Assembly: GCA_020722575.1 (NCBI GenBank)
Contig: DYKN01000002.1
Location: 124,001-188,000, forward strand
Direction: 5' to 3'
DNA: 64,000 nt
Origin: Rikenella microfusus
Lineage (GTDB): Bacteria > Bacteroidota > Bacteroidia > Bacteroidales > VadinHA17
Below, piece after piece: positions 17,707 through 27,764 of this stretch. Both the position numbers and the translations under genes were made by a program. Within the stretch, counting starts at the first letter, position 1. Every line of letters begins with the position of its first letter. Below the pieces are notes generated by a model. The model was not told where the DNA came from. It saw nothing but the letters and a program-made list of their open reading frames with translations, and ran no database searches.

Positions 17707-19644
17707 ATGATTAAAATAACATTTCCCGATGGTAGTGTAAAAGAATTTGTTGAAGGGATTACCGGACTTGAAATCGCCAGTCAGATTAGTCCTCAACTAG
17801 CAAAAGAGGTATATTCAATATCGGTAAATGGAGAGACATTTGATCTGACAAGGTCGATAAACAGTAATGCAAAAATTAAACTTAATAAATGGGATGATGA
17901 AGAAGGCAGGCATGCATTCTGGCATTCTTCTGCTCATCTTATGGCTGAAGCTATTGAACAGCTATGGCCAGGAACAAAATTTGGGATAGGACCTGCAATA
18001 GAGAACGGATTTTACTATGATATTGACCCGGGCGATCATATTATTACCGATGAAGATTTGATTGCCATTGAAGAGAAAATGAAGGAACTTGCGTCTCAGA
18101 ATCAAATTATTACAAGAAAAGAGGTAAGCAAGAAGGAGGCAATGGATTTTTTTACAAAAAAGGGCGACGAATATAAACTAGAGCTTTTAAGTGAACTTGA
18201 GGACGGGACAATTTCTCTTTACACACAGGGTACATTTGTTGATTTGTGCCGCGGTCCTCATCTGCCATCAACGGCTCTGATAAAAGCTATCAAGATATTA
18301 AATATTGCCGGTGCCTACTGGCGAGGGGATGAAAAGCGTAAAATGCTCACAAGGATATATGGCATCACTTTCCCAAAACAGAAGATGCTCGAGGATTATC
18401 TTATCTTTCTTGAAGAAGCAAAGAAAAGAGACCACCGGAAAATAGGCAGGGAATTGGAACTGTTTACCTTTTCGCCCAGGGTTGGAATGGGTCTGCCCCT
18501 ATGGATGCCAAAAGGGACGGAAATACGTAATACACTTATAAATTTTCTCACGGGTATTCTTAAAAAGAGAGGCTATAAGATAGTCACCACTCCTCACATT
18601 GGAAGTGTTAATCTGTACAAAATCTCCGGGCACTATGAGAAATATGGTGCCAGTTCGTTTAAGCCAATAATGACACCCCAGGAGGGTGAGGAGTTTATGC
18701 TTAAACCCATGAATTGTCCGCATCATTGTGAAATTTACAATGCAACACCTCATTCATACAAAGATTTACCCATTCGAATGGCAGAATTTGGTACAGTGTA
18801 CAGGTATGAACAGAGCGGGGAACTTCACGGTCTTACAAGAGTACGCAGTTTTACACAGGATGATGCTCATCATTTTTGCAGGCCTGATCAGCTTAGAGAT
18901 GAATTCAAAGACATCATCGACCTCATTCTTTACATGTACAGAATATTGAATTTTAAGGAGTTTACTGCACAGGTTTCACTAAGAGACCCGAATGACAGGG
19001 AAAAATATATTGGGTCGGACGAAAACTGGGCAAGGGCTGAAAAGGACATCATTGAGGCTGCTACCGAAAAAAATCTTGAAACCATAGTGGTACCTGGTGA
19101 AGCTGCATTTTATGGCCCAAAGCTTGATTTTATGGTTAAAGATGCCATCGGAAGGAAATGGCAACTTGGTACTATTCAGGTTGATTATAATCTGCCTGAA
19201 AGATTTGATCTCACCTACACAGGGAGTGATAACCAGAAACATCGTCCCGTAATGATACACCGAACCATTTTCGGATCAATGGAACGATTTGTTGCCGTCC
19301 TGATAGAAAATACTGCCGGTAAATTCCCTCTCTGGCTGGCCCCCGAAAAAGCAATTATCATTCCTATAAGTGAAAAATATAATGATTATGCAAAAAAAGT
19401 TTTGGAATTATTAAATAATTCCGATATTTGCACTCTAATTGATGAAAGGAATGAAAAGATAGGTAAGAAGATAAGGGATAATGAGTTAAAGAGAATTCCA
19501 TATCTTCTTATTGTTGGTGAAAAGGAAGAAAAAAACGGTTTGGTTTCAGTTCGCAGGCAGGGTGAAGGAGATAAAGGTTTGATGCGTGTTGAGGAATTTG
19601 CCCAATTTATAAAGGATGAAATTAAGAAAGAAATTGATATTTAA
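17707..19644 (+). CDS. thrS: Threonine--tRNA ligase
   Basis: ThrRS charges tRNA-Thr. The 645-residue product has the full layout: TGS domain (1-60), editing domain with HSSAH near residue 75, class II catalytic core with [10 protein letters not shown] (Met335, zinc ligand Cys337), motif 2 around [11 protein letters not shown], motif 3 near [11 protein letters not shown], and a C-terminal anticodon-binding domain from about 545. The length is normal. It is followed 54 bp later by infC, rpmI and rplT, the common thrS-infC-rpmI-rplT order. Confidence 0.98.
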   Translation: MIKITFPDGSVKEFVEGITGLEIASQISPQLAKEVYSISVNGETFDLTRSINSNAKIKLNKWDDEEGRHAFWHSSAHLMAEAIEQLWPGTKFGIGPAIENGFYYDIDPGDHIITDEDLIAIEEKMKELASQNQIITRKEVSKKEAMDFFTKKGDEYKLELLSELEDGTISLYTQGTFVDLCRGPHLPSTALIKAIKILNIAGAYWRGDEKRKMLTRIYGITFPKQKMLEDYLIFLEEAKKRDHRKIGRELELFTFSPRVGMGLPLWMPKGTEIRNTLINFLTGILKKRGYKIVTTPHIGSVNLYKISGHYEKYGASSFKPIMTPQEGEEFMLKPMNCPHHCEIYNATPHSYKDLPIRMAEFGTVYRYEQSGELHGLTRVRSFTQDDAHHFCRPDQLRDEFKDIIDLILYMYRILNFKEFTAQVSLRDPNDREKYIGSDENWARAEKDIIEAATEKNLETIVVPGEAAFYGPKLDFMVKDAIGRKWQLGTIQVDYNLPERFDLTYTGSDNQKHRPVMIHRTIFGSMERFVAVLIENTAGKFPLWLAPEKAIIIPISEKYNDYAKKVLELLNNSDICTLIDERNEKIGKKIRDNELKRIPYLLIVGEKEEKNGLVSVRRQGEGDKGLMRVEEFAQFIKDEIKKEIDI

Positions 19645-19680
19645 ATATCAAGGTAATAAAACAAGTATTAACTAAAGACA

Positions 19681-19686
19681 GGAGGA
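19681..19686 (+). promoter_or_regulatory. Unusually strong Shine-Dalgarno before infC
   Basis: GGAGGA (AGGAGGA including the preceding base) is the best ribosome-binding site noticed in the window. It is 6 nt from ATA at 19693, 12 nt from TTG at 19699 and 27 nt from ATG at 19714. It therefore argues for a non-ATG start. Confidence 0.6.
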
Positions 19687-19698
19687 ACAACTATAGTT

Positions 19699-20244
19699 TT
19701 GCAGAAAAAAAGCATGCAGGGAAAGGATAGTGGTTTACCTGCATACCGGGTTAATAACAGAATAACCGCCCCAATTGTTAGAGTAGTGGGTGATGACGTT
19801 GAGCCAAAAGTAGTAAGTATTAAAGAGGCTCTTGATCTTGCAGACGAGATGGGTCTTGATCTCGTCGAAATTTCACCAAACGCAGATCCGCCCGTTTGCA
19901 AGCTCGTTGATTATCAGAAGTTTCTGTATCATCAGAAAAAGAAACAAAAAGAAATAAAAGCAAAATCTACAAAAATAGTTGTTAAAGAGATAAGATTCGG
20001 GCCAAACACCGATGATCATGATTACAACTTCAAGCTGAAGCATGCCATCAAATTCCTTGAAGAGGGAGCAAAAGTCAAAGCTTATGTGTTCTTTAAAGGC
20101 AGGTCGATACTTTTCAGTGAACAGGGCGAAGTCCTTCTGTTAAGATTTGCAAATGACCTTGAAGAATATGGAAAAGTGGAACAGCTGCCAAAACTTGAAG
20201 GGAAAAGAATGACAATTTCCATAGCACCAAAAAAGAAAAAGTAG
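19699..20244 (+). CDS. infC: Translation initiation factor IF-3
   Basis: IF-3 binds the 30S subunit and checks start-codon pairing. The product of about 181 residues has the N-terminal domain ([34 protein letters not shown]), a Lys-rich linker and the C-terminal domain ([32 protein letters not shown]). No ATG exists at the expected place. A strong GGAGGA lies at 19681-19686, rare in this group, and is followed by in-frame ATA at 19693 and TTG at 19699. The first ATG, 19714, lies further from it. A non-standard start fits known infC autocontrol in other bacteria. I use TTG, but ATA has the better spacing. Confidence 0.93.
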   Translation: MQKKSMQGKDSGLPAYRVNNRITAPIVRVVGDDVEPKVVSIKEALDLADEMGLDLVEISPNADPPVCKLVDYQKFLYHQKKKQKEIKAKSTKIVVKEIRFGPNTDDHDYNFKLKHAIKFLEEGAKVKAYVFFKGRSILFSEQGEVLLLRFANDLEEYGKVEQLPKLEGKRMTISIAPKKKK

Positions 20245-20269
20245 TAACTAAAATAAAAATTTTTGAAAG

Positions 20270-20467
20270 ATGCCGAAAGTGAAAACAAACCCCGGAGCAA
20301 AGAAAAGATTTTGGTTAACCGGTACAGGGAAATTAAAGCGTAGACATGCATATAAAAGTCATATTTTAACAAAAAAATCCACTAAAAGAAAAAGGAACCT
20401 GACATATCCTGCCCTTGTTGATAAGGCCGATGAAAAGAATATCAAGCTTCTGCTAGGAATTAAATAA
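20270..20467 (+). CDS. rpmI: 50S ribosomal protein L35
   Basis: The 65-residue basic protein begins with [14 protein letters not shown] and has [14 protein letters not shown], both typical of bL35, a small protein of the large ribosomal subunit. It starts 25 bp after infC and is followed by rplT. Length and order are normal. Confidence 0.97.
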   Translation: MPKVKTNPGAKKRFWLTGTGKLKRRHAYKSHILTKKSTKRKRNLTYPALVDKADEKNIKLLLGIK

Positions 20468-20486
20468 TTTAATTATTAACATGGAT

Positions 20487-20523
20487 GCTCAGCATTAAAG
20501 ATTTCGTACCAGCGAAACGCTGA
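20487..20523 (+). promoter_or_regulatory. Possible alternative-pairing RNA element before rplT
   Basis: CAGCG (20510-20514) and CGCTG (20518-20522) form a tight five-base-pair hairpin with loop AAA. TCAGC at 20489-20493 could instead pair with GCTGA at 20519-20523, excluding that hairpin. It sits 20 bp before the L20 start, where L20 controls its own operon in other bacteria. The stems are short, so this is a suggestion only. Confidence 0.3.
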
Positions 20524-20544
20524 ACTCCGCAAAAGAACAAAACT

Positions 20545-20889
20545 ATGCCAAGATCAGTTAATTCAGTTGCCTCAAGAGCAAGAAGGAAAAAAATTCTTAA
20601 ACAAACAAAAGGTTATTTCGGTCCACGCAAAAATGTTTTGACCGTTGCTAAAAATACCCTGGAAAAGGGTTTACAGTATGCTTACCGCGACAGAAAAAAC
20701 AAGAAAAGGGAATTCAGGGCATTATGGATTCAAAGAATCAATGCCGGTGTTAGGCAGTACGGTATGAGTTACTCAGAATTCATGGGTAAATTAAATAAAA
20801 AGGGACTTACCCTTAACCGTAAGACACTTGCCGATCTGGCAATGAACCACCCTGAAGCTTTCAAAGCCGTCGTGGAAAAAGTAAAATAA
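20545..20889 (+). CDS. rplT: 50S ribosomal protein L20
   Basis: bL20 binds 23S rRNA early in large-subunit assembly. The 114-residue product opens with [19 protein letters not shown] and contains [31 protein letters not shown] and a normal C-terminal domain. It is the last gene of the thrS-infC-rpmI-rplT cluster and is followed by a strong hairpin terminator at 20948. Confidence 0.98.
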   Translation: MPRSVNSVASRARRKKILKQTKGYFGPRKNVLTVAKNTLEKGLQYAYRDRKNKKREFRALWIQRINAGVRQYGMSYSEFMGKLNKKGLTLNRKTLADLAMNHPEAFKAVVEKVK

Positions 20890-20947
20890 TCAATCAGTAA
20901 ATCAACAAATTGATGGCCATATTATAATGACCATCCAATGTTTACAA

Positions 20948-20982
20948 AACAAGAAATCCCCTATACCAGGGATTTCTTGTTT
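20948..20982 (+). terminator. Hairpin terminator after rplT
   Basis: A perfect 13-bp inverted repeat: arm AACAAGAAATCCC at 20948-20960, loop 20961-20968, and matching arm at 20969-20981. Its A/T-rich base gives a short T run after the stem on the plus strand. It lies between convergent rplT and lepB and could serve both. Confidence 0.8.
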
Positions 20983-21064
20983 AATGATATTCAATAAAGA
21001 AATAGTACCTTCTTATATTATATTTTCAAATTTAAACTTAAAACCATCTAAGTAACTATCCTTA

Positions 21065-22453
21065 TTATCTGACTCGTATAAAAAACCGATTCCATCTGAT
21101 TTTTTTAAACCCTTTACTCTCCTTGTCAATTGACAACCAGATAAACTTTGGTTTACCAACGATGTGATCTTCAGGGACAAATCCCCAATAACGTGAATCT
21201 GCCGAATTATGACGATTATCTCCCATCATCCAGTAATAATCCATTTTAAACGTATAAGTGGTGGCTTTCTGTCCATTTATAAAAATATCATCTCCTTCAA
21301 TTTTCAGATCATTATCTTCATAAACGTCAATAATTCGCTCATACAGCATAATGTTTGATGTATCAATATTAACTGTAGAACCCTTCTTCGGTATCCACAG
21401 AGGACCAAAATTATCTTCATTCCATCTCAGGTTTGATTTATACGGGAAAATATGTGGTGCAAACTCTCCTTTATGTGCAATAACAGGCTGAACACTTTTT
21501 ACATTCGAAAATTTCCTTATTTTTTCAGCGTTTTCTTTTGTTAAAGGCAAATAATAAACCGATCCAACAAAATACTGGAAATCTGATCTGGAGATTCCAA
21601 GTCTTTCAAAGGCTTTTGGGTTTATTGTTGTTCCATTTGTTTGTACGGCATATGTAATCTGTTGAGTTTTCAATTCAGGGAACATCTTACCATTAATGAA
21701 AACATTTCCATCTTCTATAAATATGGTATCGCCAGGTAAACCCAAACATCTTTTCACATAATTATCCCTCCTATCAACCGGACGATAAATTATATTGAAC
21801 CTTCCCTTTATTTCTCTCCTTGCTTTGTCAATGTAATTTTCCCATGTTCCTGAAGTGGTTCCGGCATAAATATCGCGGCTGAATAATTCTCTTGCTGTTC
21901 GTCTCACAATTTCATAATAGCTTGTTGCCTGTTCTTCAATCACAACAGTATCTCCCGCAGGAAAATTAAAAACAACAGGGTCTCCTATTTTGACCTTACC
22001 CAAACCTGCAAGTCTTTTATATGGCCAATGGACAATATCCAACCATGATTTGCCTCTGGTAAGAGGCATTGTATTCTGTGTGAATGGAAATGCAATAGGG
22101 GTATTAGGCATTCTCGGACCGTAAGCAACCTTGCTTACAAACAGGTGATCGCCAATCAGGAGAGATTTTTCCATTGACCCCGTGGGAATCCGGTAATTCT
22201 GAAAAAGGAATATATTAATGAGTGTAACTGCAATAACAGCAAAGATGAGCGCATCGAGCCATTCTATAAAAGCACTGTTTTTCTTTCCTCTCTTTTTCCA
22301 GAATGTCCAGTTTACTTTCCGTGAAATATAAATATCATAAATTATTAACAGACCCGCTAAAAACCAGAAATTACCAATCCATATGACAACAAGAATATAA
22401 ACAATTGCTGCAATAGCAAATCTTACATATTTGTTTGTTAAAAATTCAAGCAT
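21065..22453 (-). CDS. lepB: Signal peptidase I, long Bacteroidota form
   Basis: Signal peptidase I removes signal peptides at the outer face of the inner membrane. Two or three hydrophobic segments lie before residue 90. Catalytic Ser93 is in RIPTGSMEKSLL, the general-base Lys234 in NYVKRCLGLPGD, and the MMGDNRHNSADSRYWG box has Gly411-Asp412. The spacing Ser-Lys (about 140) and Lys to the GDN box (about 177) is much larger than in E. coli, so two insertions lie in the periplasmic part, as is common for this phylum. I start at ATG 22453 (MLEFLTNKYV); ATG 22480 would add nine residues. It follows dapB closely. Confidence 0.93.
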   Translation of the reverse strand: MLEFLTNKYVRFAIAAIVYILVVIWIGNFWFLAGLLIIYDIYISRKVNWTFWKKRGKKNSAFIEWLDALIFAVIAVTLINIFLFQNYRIPTGSMEKSLLIGDHLFVSKVAYGPRMPNTPIAFPFTQNTMPLTRGKSWLDIVHWPYKRLAGLGKVKIGDPVVFNFPAGDTVVIEEQATSYYEIVRRTARELFSRDIYAGTTSGTWENYIDKARREIKGRFNIIYRPVDRRDNYVKRCLGLPGDTIFIEDGNVFINGKMFPELKTQQITYAVQTNGTTINPKAFERLGISRSDFQYFVGSVYYLPLTKENAEKIRKFSNVKSVQPVIAHKGEFAPHIFPYKSNLRWNEDNFGPLWIPKKGSTVNIDTSNIMLYERIIDVYEDNDLKIEGDDIFINGQKATTYTFKMDYYWMMGDNRHNSADSRYWGFVPEDHIVGKPKFIWLSIDKESKGFKKIRWNRFFIRVR

Positions 22454-22495
22454 ATAATGACTTTTATAAAAAGCCTTCAAAGGTAAAAATAATTA

Positions 22496-23212
22496 TCAGA
22501 AACTCAGAACATCATTCATGGTAAAAACTCCTCTGCGAGATTTAATGAATTCTGCAGCGACAATTGCTCCGAAAGCGAAGCCTTTTCTTCCCTTGGCATC
22601 ATGTCTTATACTGAGTGTGTCTATCTCTGAATCCCATGTTACAATATGTGTACCGGGAATATTACCTTCTCTTACAGATTTGATCGGTATTGCTTTATCA
22701 ACAGGATTATCAGCATTACACCAGCCTTCATATACCGGATGCTGGGCTTTGATTCCTTCTGCCAGAGTTATTGCGGTTCCACTGGGTGCATCAAGCTTCC
22801 TGGTATGATGAATCTCTTCAATGTGTGGAACATAATCCCTTAAACCTGCCATCAGCCTGGCAAGCTCATTATTTAGCCTGAAAAGAATATTAACACCAAT
22901 ACTAAAATTGGAAGAATGGATAAAGGCAGTTCTATTCTTCTTACATATCTCTACAACCTCATCATATTGTCTGAGCCATCCCGTAGTGCCTGAAACAACA
23001 GGCTTAGGCATTTCCAGACATTTTACAATATTATTGAAGGCCGTCTCCGGGGAAGTGAACTCAATTACCACATCAACATCAGAAAATTTTTCCGGAGTGA
23101 AATCATTCTGATTATCAACATCAATCTTTATCAATACTTTATGACCCAACTTTAAGGCCATCTCTTCAACTTCATGGCCCATACGGCCGTATCCAACAAT
23201 TGCAATGTTCAT
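22496..23212 (-). CDS. dapB: 4-hydroxy-tetrahydrodipicolinate reductase
   Basis: DapB reduces the cyclic intermediate of the lysine/diaminopimelate pathway with NAD(P)H. The 238-residue product starts with the Rossmann motif VGYGRMG, has the catalytic and substrate-binding EIHHTRKLDAPSGTA near residue 135, and SVREGNIPGTH near residue 180. It is a little shorter than the E. coli enzyme (273 residues) but complete at both ends. It sits just upstream of lepB on the same strand, so the two are probably co-transcribed. Confidence 0.96.
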   Translation of the reverse strand: MNIAIVGYGRMGHEVEEMALKLGHKVLIKIDVDNQNDFTPEKFSDVDVVIEFTSPETAFNNIVKCLEMPKPVVSGTTGWLRQYDEVVEICKKNRTAFIHSSNFSIGVNILFRLNNELARLMAGLRDYVPHIEEIHHTRKLDAPSGTAITLAEGIKAQHPVYEGWCNADNPVDKAIPIKSVREGNIPGTHIVTWDSEIDTLSIRHDAKGRKGFAFGAIVAAEFIKSRRGVFTMNDVLSF

Positions 23213-23228
23213 ATTTTTTAAATTTTTG

Positions 23229-23236
23229 CGAAAATA
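23229..23236 (-). promoter_or_regulatory. Probable -7 element for dapB-lepB
   Basis: On the minus strand TATTTTCG followed by C matches TAnnTTTG with one mismatch. It lies about 17 bp from the dapB ATG, giving a very short leader. Confidence 0.3.
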
Positions 23237-23639
23237 TCTGTTTTTTATTTCTTATTAGTTAAGAATTCGTTAAATATTTGTTTATCGCTTCAGTTATCAT
23301 TCTAACAAAGCAATGCTCATCCCTCTTCTCCGTCTCAGTTTCATATGTGGAATACAATTCTTTAATTGATACAGTTTCTTAAGACACTTTCTCTTAATAA
23401 ATGAACAGTTGAAAAAATTTTTTCACCTGCAGATTAAACATGAACCCTTTAACATCCACTGCCCTTTTCTTTCCGAAAACTATACTAAAAAGTCCAAAGT
23501 TGTAAGTTAATATGTATGATTTTTTTAAAAAATCATCTAAAAAAGAAAAAACTTTATTACTCTTACAAATGTCTGTATTTATTTTCATATTTGTTTATGT
23601 TTGCAAAACATGTTATTGATGTTTTTAAATCAATCATTA
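23237..23639. other. Intergenic region between dapB and the amidohydrolase gene
   Basis: About 400 bp of AT-rich sequence between divergent genes. It contains the promoter element at 23596. Short open frames occur but show no recognisable protein and no consistent start signal. No structured RNA was recognised. Confidence 0.35.
23596..23603 (+). promoter_or_regulatory. -7 promoter element for the amidohydrolase lipoprotein gene
   Basis: TATGTTTG followed by CAA matches TAnnTTTG. It supports the ATG at 23640 as the start, since the upstream in-frame ATG at 23601 would overlap the element itself. Confidence 0.5.
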
Positions 23640-25331
23640 ATGAAAAATGTAATTATTATATTATTACCAGCATTTTTAATGATACTAACTATTTCATGCA
23701 ATAAAGTCGTGAAGGCTGATCTTGTCATAATTAATGGTAAGGTATTTACTGTTGATCCTGCTAATCCGGTGACAGAAGCTGTTGCAATCAAAGGTGAAAA
23801 GATTGTCGAAACAGGAAAGACGAATGCCATAATGAAAATGGTTGAGAAAGGGAAGACAACAGTCATTGATGCGCGTGGCAGACTTGTAATACCTGGTTTT
23901 AATGATACCCATGTACATTTTGGTCCGCTTGATCCTGATTTTATTGAATTGCGTTACATTACTGATCCAAAGATAATTACAGCAAAGGTAGCTGAATTAA
24001 TTGCCAGGTCCAGGCCAGGTGAATTAATACGAGGTGGTCACTGGGATCATGAGTTGTTTATTGGCAGAAAATGGCCATCAAAAGAACTTATCGACAGCGT
24101 GTCTCCTGATAATCCTGTAGTACTCAGTCGCGTGGATGGTCATTCTGTACTGGTAAACAGTTATGTTCTCAGACAATCCGGTATCACCAGAAATACTCCT
24201 GATCCTCCGGGAGGTGAAATACAGCGAGATCCGGTAACAGGAGAACCCACAGGTATCCTTAAAGATAATGCTCAGAACCTGATAAAAATCAAGGAAGTTA
24301 AAACTATCCTTTCTCCTGAAAAACAGGAAGAAAAAACATGGCAGGGATATCTGCTTGCTTTGAAGGAAGCTGCAGAATATGGAGTTACAAGTGTTCAGGT
24401 GCCTGGTTATACAGATTTTTCCATATATGAAAAATTGAAAGAAAAGGGATTGCTCACCTGCAGGATTGATATTGGTCAATTTCTTACAGGCGACACAGAA
24501 AAGCTTAAAAAATATCTTGAGCTGGCAAGCAGGTACCCACGAGATTCAAACTGGATAAGGTTCGGATACCTTAAAGCTTTTATTGATGGATCTATGGGTT
24601 CTGGCACGGCTCTGATGTTTGAACCATATGATGACCAGCCCGGGACTTCAGGACTTACAATGTGGCCATATGATGAATTTGAGGATATGATATTGAAAGC
24701 CGACAAAATGGGATTCCAGATTGGAATTCATGCAATAGGTGATAAAGGCAATCATCTGGTTTTGAATGCTTTTGAAAAAGCCATTCGATCAAACGAAAAA
24801 TGGGAAAGAAGACATCGCATTGAACATGCACAAACTCTTCAACAAAGCGACATACCAAGGTTTGGTAAGCTTGGTATTATAGCTTCAATGCAACCGACAC
24901 ACTGCATAACCGATAAAAGATTTTATGAAAAAAGAGTCGGATATGAAAGAAGCAAAGGGGCTTATGTCTGGCGAAGCCTCCTGAATGAAGGAACCATTCT
25001 TGCTTTCGGAACCGATTATCCGGTAGAACCTTTGAATCCAGTTGAAGGCCTCTATGCAGCAGTTACCCGAAAAGACCGCCATGGCAAAGAAGGAGATGGC
25101 TGGTTTCCGGAACAGAAACTTACAATGGAAGAAGCTATCAAATATTATACATGGGGATCAGCATATGCTCAGTTCATGGAAAACAGAAAAGGAATGATAA
25201 AAGAAGGATATCTTGCCGATATAGTAATTACCAACAAAGATCTGCTTACAATACCCGAAAATGAAATAATGTTAACCAGAGTAGATTATACAATTGTAGG
25301 GGGAAAAATAGTATACAAATCGGGTAAATAA
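23640..25331 (+). CDS. YtcJ-like amidohydrolase lipoprotein
   Basis: The 563-residue product starts with a lipoprotein signal ending in LTISC, so it should be lipid-anchored, probably in the outer or inner membrane. The rest is the amidohydrolase family 3 (YtcJ-like) fold: DTHVHFGP near residue 90 with two metal His residues, GIHAIGDKGN and RIEHAQTL near residue 390, and GTDYPVEP near residue 460. Such enzymes hydrolyse amide bonds of small molecules, but substrates are rarely known. I chose the ATG at 23640 because it directly precedes the signal peptide and follows the promoter element. It stands alone between divergent dapB and a convergent small gene. Confidence 0.88.
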   Translation: MKNVIIILLPAFLMILTISCNKVVKADLVIINGKVFTVDPANPVTEAVAIKGEKIVETGKTNAIMKMVEKGKTTVIDARGRLVIPGFNDTHVHFGPLDPDFIELRYITDPKIITAKVAELIARSRPGELIRGGHWDHELFIGRKWPSKELIDSVSPDNPVVLSRVDGHSVLVNSYVLRQSGITRNTPDPPGGEIQRDPVTGEPTGILKDNAQNLIKIKEVKTILSPEKQEEKTWQGYLLALKEAAEYGVTSVQVPGYTDFSIYEKLKEKGLLTCRIDIGQFLTGDTEKLKKYLELASRYPRDSNWIRFGYLKAFIDGSMGSGTALMFEPYDDQPGTSGLTMWPYDEFEDMILKADKMGFQIGIHAIGDKGNHLVLNAFEKAIRSNEKWERRHRIEHAQTLQQSDIPRFGKLGIIASMQPTHCITDKRFYEKRVGYERSKGAYVWRSLLNEGTILAFGTDYPVEPLNPVEGLYAAVTRKDRHGKEGDGWFPEQKLTMEEAIKYYTWGSAYAQFMENRKGMIKEGYLADIVITNKDLLTIPENEIMLTRVDYTIVGGKIVYKSGK

Positions 25332-25497
25332 ATAAAGTTTTAAAGTTATTTCAAGGAATTTTCCAACAAATCATAATTAAAACCAATATTTAATTTTCAA
25401 ATATTTTTTTCAGATTATCATTATCATATATCAGGAAGAGGTACAAAAGAAAAGTATATCTGCTTTTTTTATAATAATCAGGCCAACATTCCTTTAT

Positions 25498-25752
25498 TCA
25501 TAAATTATCGCTTTTCTCCAGTCTTTCCATAATATTCATTGCCTCTTCCCTATTACTACCACATATCATGGGGTCGGGTCTGAATTCTCTGCAAACCTCA
25601 GGCCTGAGTTTACTGCCATAAAGTGCACATCGATAATCTTCTGTCAAATGTATACACTTTATCCCTGCAGGTTTGCCATAAGGCATCCCCGGAAGAGGAG
25701 AAGAAATTGATACTGCTATGCAGCAAGCCCCACAATTTGGTCGACATTCCAT
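25498..25752 (-). CDS. YkgJ-family cysteine-cluster protein
   Basis: A small 84-residue protein with the CxxCGACC pattern at the N-terminus (Cys3, Cys7, Cys10, Cys11) and later Cys residues at KCIHL, RCALYG and EVCREF. These match the YkgJ/UPF0153 family, thought to bind zinc or an Fe-S cluster. The role is unknown. It is monocistronic, facing the amidohydrolase gene convergently. Confidence 0.85.
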   Translation of the reverse strand: MECRPNCGACCIAVSISSPLPGMPYGKPAGIKCIHLTEDYRCALYGSKLRPEVCREFRPDPMICGSNREEAMNIMERLEKSDNL

Positions 25753-25935
25753 CTAAAAAACAAAATTTAATTCTTAAACAAATATATTTCAATAAAATGA
25801 TGAAACCGCGACCGACAAAAAGTATTATAAAAAGTTGTATAAATAATATTTCTAATAGCTAACTTTACGTTCCAGATTATCAATGCAATCTATTTATTTA
25901 ACAGATAGATTAAACAATTAAAAAATTTTTTGAAA

Positions 25936-26937
25936 ATGAAAAATAAATTATTTCCTGCAATATTTATTTTCTCCACTTTCATTTGCCTTTGTTCAAATCT
26001 ATCGGGAGAGCTAAAAAACAAAGAGATAAAAGAACGTAATTTACAAGGCGTCAAAGTAACAAAAGTGCTGGAGGTTAAAATCGGTTCGGGACCTGATAAT
26101 GTAGGTGCAATAATGCCCTCTGAAGCCAACCCTGAAGGACCAATGAGTTTTGCAATCGCACCAGATAAAAAGATCTATATTCTTGATCAGCTTAACTCAC
26201 GCATTCAAGTTTTTATGAATGGACAAAGAATCGAAACAATTAATATTCCGGTGAAATCAGCAGGAATGGTAGATATTGAATTGTTACCTGATGGTAAAAT
26301 TGTTCTACTTGATAACAATTTGGAAAATTCTTTATTTGTACTTGATAAACAGGGTAAAATTTACAATTCCATACCTCTTGAGGGGGAAATGATCGAAACA
26401 GCAGCGATGGTAACAGAAATTAATGTTTTAAAATATGAAAAATATGCTGGTGCCTGGGTAAATCTGGGAGACAGGACAGTTAGACTTACTGATGGTGAAG
26501 GTAAAAGCATTATGCGGGTTTCAGTACCCGGAACATTGACACCTGATGGAGAAAGATTAATGAATGCCAGTATAATAGGAGAAATAACAGCAGTAATACG
26601 CATATCTGAAAAGAACAAACTGAACATCCTGAAACCAGATCTAACGGTTAATTTTGACAAGTTCATTATTCATATTAATGGACCATGGAATGATAATAGC
26701 AGCAAGTTCTATTTAAATGCATTTCTTGAAGACACTGACGTTAATGGAAAAACTACCTATTCCAATGTTTTGGTTGTTTTCTCACCTGAATTAAAAGAGA
26801 CAGGAAGAATTGAGCTCGCAGTACAAAAGGACGAATATGAAATCTACCATCCAATAAAAATATCCCCGGGAGGATTTATTTACCAAATGTTAGCAGAAGG
26901 AGAACTAATTGTTATTTATAAATATGAACTTTTATAA
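25936..26937 (+). CDS. Exported beta-propeller-like protein
   Basis: The 333-residue product has an N-terminal hydrophobic signal (about residues 5-22). Inside are NHL/6-bladed-propeller-like repeats, for example FAIAPDKKIYILDQLNSRIQVF and DIELLPDGKIVLLDNNLEN, each with the pattern of a beta blade ending in an aromatic or hydrophobic strand. No catalytic motif was recognised. The ATG at 25936 is used; the earlier in-frame TTG at 25930 would add two residues. It lies alone about 140 bp before trmD. Function unknown; such proteins often bind ligands or partners in the periplasm. Confidence 0.65.
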   Translation: MKNKLFPAIFIFSTFICLCSNLSGELKNKEIKERNLQGVKVTKVLEVKIGSGPDNVGAIMPSEANPEGPMSFAIAPDKKIYILDQLNSRIQVFMNGQRIETINIPVKSAGMVDIELLPDGKIVLLDNNLENSLFVLDKQGKIYNSIPLEGEMIETAAMVTEINVLKYEKYAGAWVNLGDRTVRLTDGEGKSIMRVSVPGTLTPDGERLMNASIIGEITAVIRISEKNKLNILKPDLTVNFDKFIIHINGPWNDNSSKFYLNAFLEDTDVNGKTTYSNVLVVFSPELKETGRIELAVQKDEYEIYHPIKISPGGFIYQMLAEGELIVIYKYELL

Positions 26938-27080
26938 AAGAAAGTTATCTTAATTTTTTATTTTTAATCAACACTGATTGCAAATTTTTTCAAAATTGCA
27001 TCAATATAAATCCTTAATTAATTGAAAGAAGTAGCTGTCAAACCTTTTATTATTCTTATTTTTACAGCAATTGAATATCT

Positions 27081-27764
27081 ATGAGGATTGATATTATTAC
27101 AATATTTCCAGAAATCTTGCAAAGCTCTCTGAATTATTCTATTATAAAAAGAGCTCGTGAAAAGGGTCTGGTTGAAATCAATTTAATCAATTTAAGAGAT
27201 TTTGCAACCGACAAGCATAAAAGTGTTGACGATTACCCATTTGGAGGGGGTGCAGGTATGGTAATGATGATTGAACCTGTTTACAGGGCAATTGAATCAC
27301 TTAAAAAAGAAAGAAAATATGATGAGATCATTTACACTTCACCTGATGGGATTCATCTCAATCAAAAATTAGCCAACAGACTCTCTCTTCTTGAGAATAT
27401 TATTATCCTTGCCGGTCATTATAAAGGTGTTGACCAGAGAATCAGGGATTATCTGGTTACGATGGAGATTTCAATTGGAGATTATGTATTATCAGGAGGG
27501 GAACTTCCTGCAGCGATCATTACCGATTCCATTGTAAGGCTCTTGCCGGGTGCGATATCTGATGAACAGTCAGCCCTGACTGACTCTTTCCAGGATGATC
27601 TTATTGCTCCGCCAGTATATACCAGGCCTGTAAATTTTAAGGGATGGAAAGTGCCTGATATTCTTCTTTCAGGTAACACTCCTGAAATTGAGAAATGGAG
27701 GCTTGAACAATCGCTGGAAAGAACAAAAAGGTTGAGACCTCATCTGCTTAAAGAAGATGAATAA
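27081..27764 (+). CDS. trmD: tRNA (guanine-37-N1)-methyltransferase
   Basis: TrmD methylates G37 next to the anticodon, preventing frameshifts. The 227-residue product has IDIITIFPE at the start, the [26 protein letters not shown] signature near residues 37-62, and the trefoil-knot SAM site [10 protein letters not shown] and GDYVLSGGE around residues 113-140. Length is normal. In many bacteria trmD lies with rpsP-rimM-rplS, but here it overlaps a glycosidase gene by 8 bp. Confidence 0.97.
   Translation: MRIDIITIFPEILQSSLNYSIIKRAREKGLVEINLINLRDFATDKHKSVDDYPFGGGAGMVMMIEPVYRAIESLKKERKYDEIIYTSPDGIHLNQKLANRLSLLENIIILAGHYKGVDQRIRDYLVTMEISIGDYVLSGGELPAAIITDSIVRLLPGAISDEQSALTDSFQDDLIAPPVYTRPVNFKGWKVPDILLSGNTPEIEKWRLEQSLERTKRLRPHLLKEDE

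Noticed and set aside
23394..23588. 64-residue minus-strand open frame in the dapB-amidohydrolase gap
   Set aside because: Composition follows the AT-rich background, there is no family match I recognise and no clear start signal.
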